NCBI GenBank assembly: GCA_011037195.1
Contig: JAAEAF010000373.1
Location: forward strand, 62,001-126,000
Length of the DNA: 64,000 nucleotides
Source: Triatoma infestans
Taxonomy: Eukaryota; Arthropoda; Insecta; Hemiptera; Reduviidae
Direction: 5' to 3'
Positions 62,001 to 64,000 of the stretch are shown in pieces (the first letter of the stretch is position 1; the number at the start of each line of letters is the position of its first letter). The translations under genes and the position numbers were made by a program. The notes below the pieces were generated by a model, which searched no databases, was not told where the DNA came from, and saw only the letters and a program-made list of their open reading frames with translations.

Positions 62001-63754
62001 TACAATAAATTTCATTCTTGCCTTTCCGCTCATCCTAATCCTCAAATAGATCAGCTCTCATCTCATATCGTCCTGATAACCCCACTCAGGTCTGAAATGG
62101 CGTTGGTCACACGATGTACTAGGCGTTGGAAATCAGTAATTGATTCAATTGGAGAGCCACCAATAGACGGTAACTACTATTTCATGTCAGTGGGTTATTC
62201 TATTACTTGTTGCGGAGGCCAATAGCACTTGCAATTTCCATAAAGCAATTTTTTTTCGTTTCTTCCACCAAATGGTGATCATCGCCTCCTTTGAAATTAC
62301 TTCTTATTTAAATATTTCATACATTTCGTAACTTTTATTCGTTAAATCTATGAATTTAAATAATATTGAAACAATTGTTAACATACAACAATAAACCCTG
62401 CAATGGTTATTGAAATTTTCTCCACTAATCACATAAATCACTTAAGATAAACCGGTTTTTTGTCTTCAGTGGATTGAAATATATTTATATAAATTATATT
62501 TCTTGTAAACTTTTATTCCAGTTTGTTCTAGATAAAGTTAAACGGTAAAAAAAAAAACAAAAAAAAACACCGAGGTATAAGGAAGCATTTCGGGACATAA
62601 GCCCAAATATTTTATATATAAAAAATTCATCACCAAATATCTTTATATGCATCAAAAATATGAATCTAATTTCTTCATCAACTCCTAAAGAACCTTTATG
62701 TCCATCTATCCCTTACCAAGTTTCATAGGGTAAATTCCTGACCTCTTTAGGAAATCCTGACGAAAAATTCTGGATCCGAAGTAAAGAGGTTTTTGATTTG
62801 AATCTTATAGATATTATTTGCTTATAGAAATAATAAACTTAAAATAGAACATATTAATTTTCTTTTATACTTTATTAACGCCTTTTATTGTGACATTTTA
62901 TCCATACACTAATTTGTAATGTTATAGATTCTTTAAAGTACAATGTGAATATACTAATTGTGAAAACTTTAATTTTCACAACAAATTCAATTTTTCTTAA
63001 TATTATATAAGTAGTATGTAACCATAAAAGTCATTATTAGAGCCCCCCCCTCCCGAACATAGTTTTAATTTCAATTTCGGAAAAAGATTAGGCCGGAAAT
63101 ACCGAAATTGATAGTCCGAAAAATAAAAGACATTGAAAGAAAGTCCGTCTGCTACAAACCTTATCAAAACAGTTTATTTCAAAAACACAATTAATACTTA
63201 CCTAAGGAAATGAGTATTTTCATTCATTTCATCAAAACTAGATTTTGCTTCAGGATGCCTAAGCAATGATTTGGGTGTCATTAATATTAAAGGTTTTCTG
63301 AAAGGAAGTGCTATTTGTCTGCGAAGAATATGGAAATAATTAGCCGGTGTTGAACAATTGGCCACTATCCAATTAATATCATGGAGCTGACGTATGGCAA
63401 ACTCTTCACTTTCTGGTGGGAAATAGTCAGGATCATCAGCTGACATTTGTAAAAATCTGAAAAAAAAAATTATGTTATAAAAATAATCAAATTTTAAAAT
63501 CTCCATCGAAGAATTCGTATATGAATATTAAGATATTACAGACCTTTCCAGTCTAGCAGAAGAATGTTCTGGACCCATTCCCTCCAAACCATGAGGTTGC
63601 AACATGACAATACCGGATTGTCTCACCCATTTAGCTTGGCCAGAAGAAATAAATTGATCAATAATACATTGTGCTGTATTGTTGAAGTCGCCGAACTGAG
63701 CTTCCCAGCAAACTAAAGCATTGGGATTTGTCATCGAAAAGCCAAGTTCGAATC
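56016..63754 (-). CDS. Ogdh: 2-oxoglutarate dehydrogenase E1 component (C-terminal five exons)
   Basis: Thiamine-diphosphate E1 subunit of the mitochondrial 2-oxoglutarate dehydrogenase complex (TCA cycle). Exons on the minus strand: 63754-63544, 63456-63202, 59596-59449, 59361-59207 and 56115-56016 (stop TAA). They join in phase to 288 residues. Diagnostic blocks in order: [45 protein letters not shown] spanning the first junction, [77 protein letters not shown] and [13 protein letters not shown] near the end. This covers the end of the pyrimidine-binding transketolase-like domain and the C-terminal domain. The first visible exon begins with two bases of a Gly codon, so the gene continues past the right edge. 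The two large introns (59597-63201 and 56116-59206) are repeat-filled. The family is clear; among its paralogues, the standard OGDH is more likely than DHTKD1. Confidence 0.93.
57000..57540 (+). repeat. Degraded copy of the terminal-inverted-repeat family
   Basis: It starts with the shared left terminus (AATCTGGTATGAAACACTCG, 56999-57018) and contains the TTCCGGTTGATGGATTTT phrase near 57450. Lies in the last Ogdh intron. Confidence 0.5.
57570..57836 (+). mobile_element. Inverted-dimer family B element in the last Ogdh intron
   Basis: Both arms contain the family sequence (CTCCTGAAGAAGGG, TTTTTAAAG, CTCTGGCCATTG or variants) in opposite orientation around an AT-rich centre. The exact 14-bp direct repeat GTTATGCTAAATGA flanks it at 57556-57569 and 57837-57850. 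The left arm keeps a good hammerhead core; the right arm has CCAGAAAGGTA in place of CCCGAAACGTG. Confidence 0.7.
57626..57665 (-). ncRNA. Hammerhead-like motif, family B, core intact
   Basis: Minus strand: stem I GCTC/GAGC, core CTGAAGA (57661-57655), extra A, short stem II (GGG with TCC, one G-U), GAAA, stem III ACGT, and A at the cleavage position, which the family tolerates. Confidence 0.5.
58734..59004 (+). mobile_element. Inverted-dimer family A element, best preserved
   Basis: Arms 58734-58843 and 58854-58970 are nearly perfect reverse complements around a 10-bp centre. The right arm continues to the 3' tail CAGCTCTGCGGAACCAACCG. The flanking 14-bp direct repeat AAAAAATATTCTCA occurs at 58720-58733 and 59005-59018. 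The left arm lacks the stem III/stem I segment (GAAACCACAAAAAG), so only the right arm can form the full core. It lies in the last Ogdh intron. Confidence 0.8.
58895..58932 (+). ncRNA. Hammerhead-like motif, family A right arm
   Basis: CATC / CTGATGA (58899-58905) / extra T / GGGCG-AA-CGCCC stem II / GAA / ACCGGT (58922-58927) / C58928 / GAGG. Stem I has one mismatch against CATC; stem II has five G-C pairs. Confidence 0.55.
60480..60982 (+). repeat. Probable LINE 3' UTR with (AAT)n tail in an Ogdh intron
   Basis: A pyrimidine-rich, less AT-rich stretch ends in CCGAGCGTACAAAATAATAATAATAA, here given by position 60950-60975, the style of animal LINE ends. No frame is seen. It is followed at 60978 by TTACTTTCTCTTACT, the terminus of the 1613 family. 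Confidence 0.35.
61440..62225 (+). mobile_element. Decayed Jockey-type LINE ORF2 C-terminal region
   Basis: [14 protein letters not shown] (about 61690-61730) corresponds to the VKYLGxxxDxxLTW block. [13 protein letters not shown], then [15 protein letters not shown] (about 61860-61905) and [15 protein letters not shown]...SCLSAHPN (about 61945-62040) match the order seen in Jockey-like ORF2 proteins. One frame break lies near 61830. It sits in the Ogdh intron, opposite strand. Confidence 0.65.
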
Positions 63755-64000
63755 CTTAAAAAAAAAAAAAAAAGTTGATATAAACACCTCTGCCATATTC
63801 CTGCTATATTTTAACTTGCAACTGACAAATTTTCTTTAATATTATATATAGCAGTGGAACCGTACAATAGATATTTTGAAATGACACTTTGAGTCATTAT
63901 TAGAGCTATCCATAATCTCCCAAATTTCAATTTTTTTGGAAACGTTCTGAGATAAAAAAAATAAACCATGTTATCTAGAAGCCTTTGAAGAAATTTGTGA

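Overview
The window is AT-rich animal nuclear DNA. Genes are split into short exons with GT-AG introns, every identifiable protein is a metazoan one, and the space between exons is packed with decayed transposable elements. The T-box protein looks like an insect Brachyury/brachyenteron. Together with the Tc1, RTE, Jockey-type and tRNA-SINE content this points to an insect; I cannot name the species. No bacterial operon, CRISPR, rRNA or prophage structure is present. Four protein genes can be rebuilt exon by exon with consistent splice phases. They are a Brachyury orthologue (+, 8089-12789, 5' exons outside or unseen), a BBX/bobby sox HMG-box factor (-, 31476 down to 18081, HMG-box exons unseen), a divergent ribosomal protein S3 (+, 43416-51503, complete) and the C-terminal part of 2-oxoglutarate dehydrogenase E1 (-, 63754 down to 56016, 5' exons beyond the right edge). 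They act in unrelated processes: hindgut/mesoderm transcription, nuclear transcription, translation and the TCA cycle. Layout: 1-6.8 kb is a repeat mosaic (terminal-inverted-repeat element, SINE, a decayed non-LTR element and a twin-primed RTE element). 8-12.8 kb is Brachyury. 13-17.8 kb is intergenic. 18-31.5 kb is BBX, with many repeats in its introns. 31.5-43.3 kb is repeats with no exon found. 43.4-51.5 kb is RpS3. 51.6-55.9 kb is intergenic. 56-63.8 kb is OGDH. The most interesting layer is not protein-coding. Several short dispersed elements (about 160-270 bp) carry motifs that fit the hammerhead self-cleaving ribozyme core (CUGANGA, stem II, GAAA, short palindromic stem III, NUH, stem I). 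Five of these elements are bounded by 12-15 bp target-site duplications, and four of the five are inverted dimers. This is the architecture expected of Penelope-like or retrozyme-like elements. All intact copies share one extra unpaired base between the CUGANGA box and stem II. One copy sits about 14 nt upstream of a BBX splice acceptor and has duplicated the likely branch point. A tRNA-derived SINE appears to share its 3' tail with one of these families. All calls come from reading the sequence by eye; no search or folding program was run.
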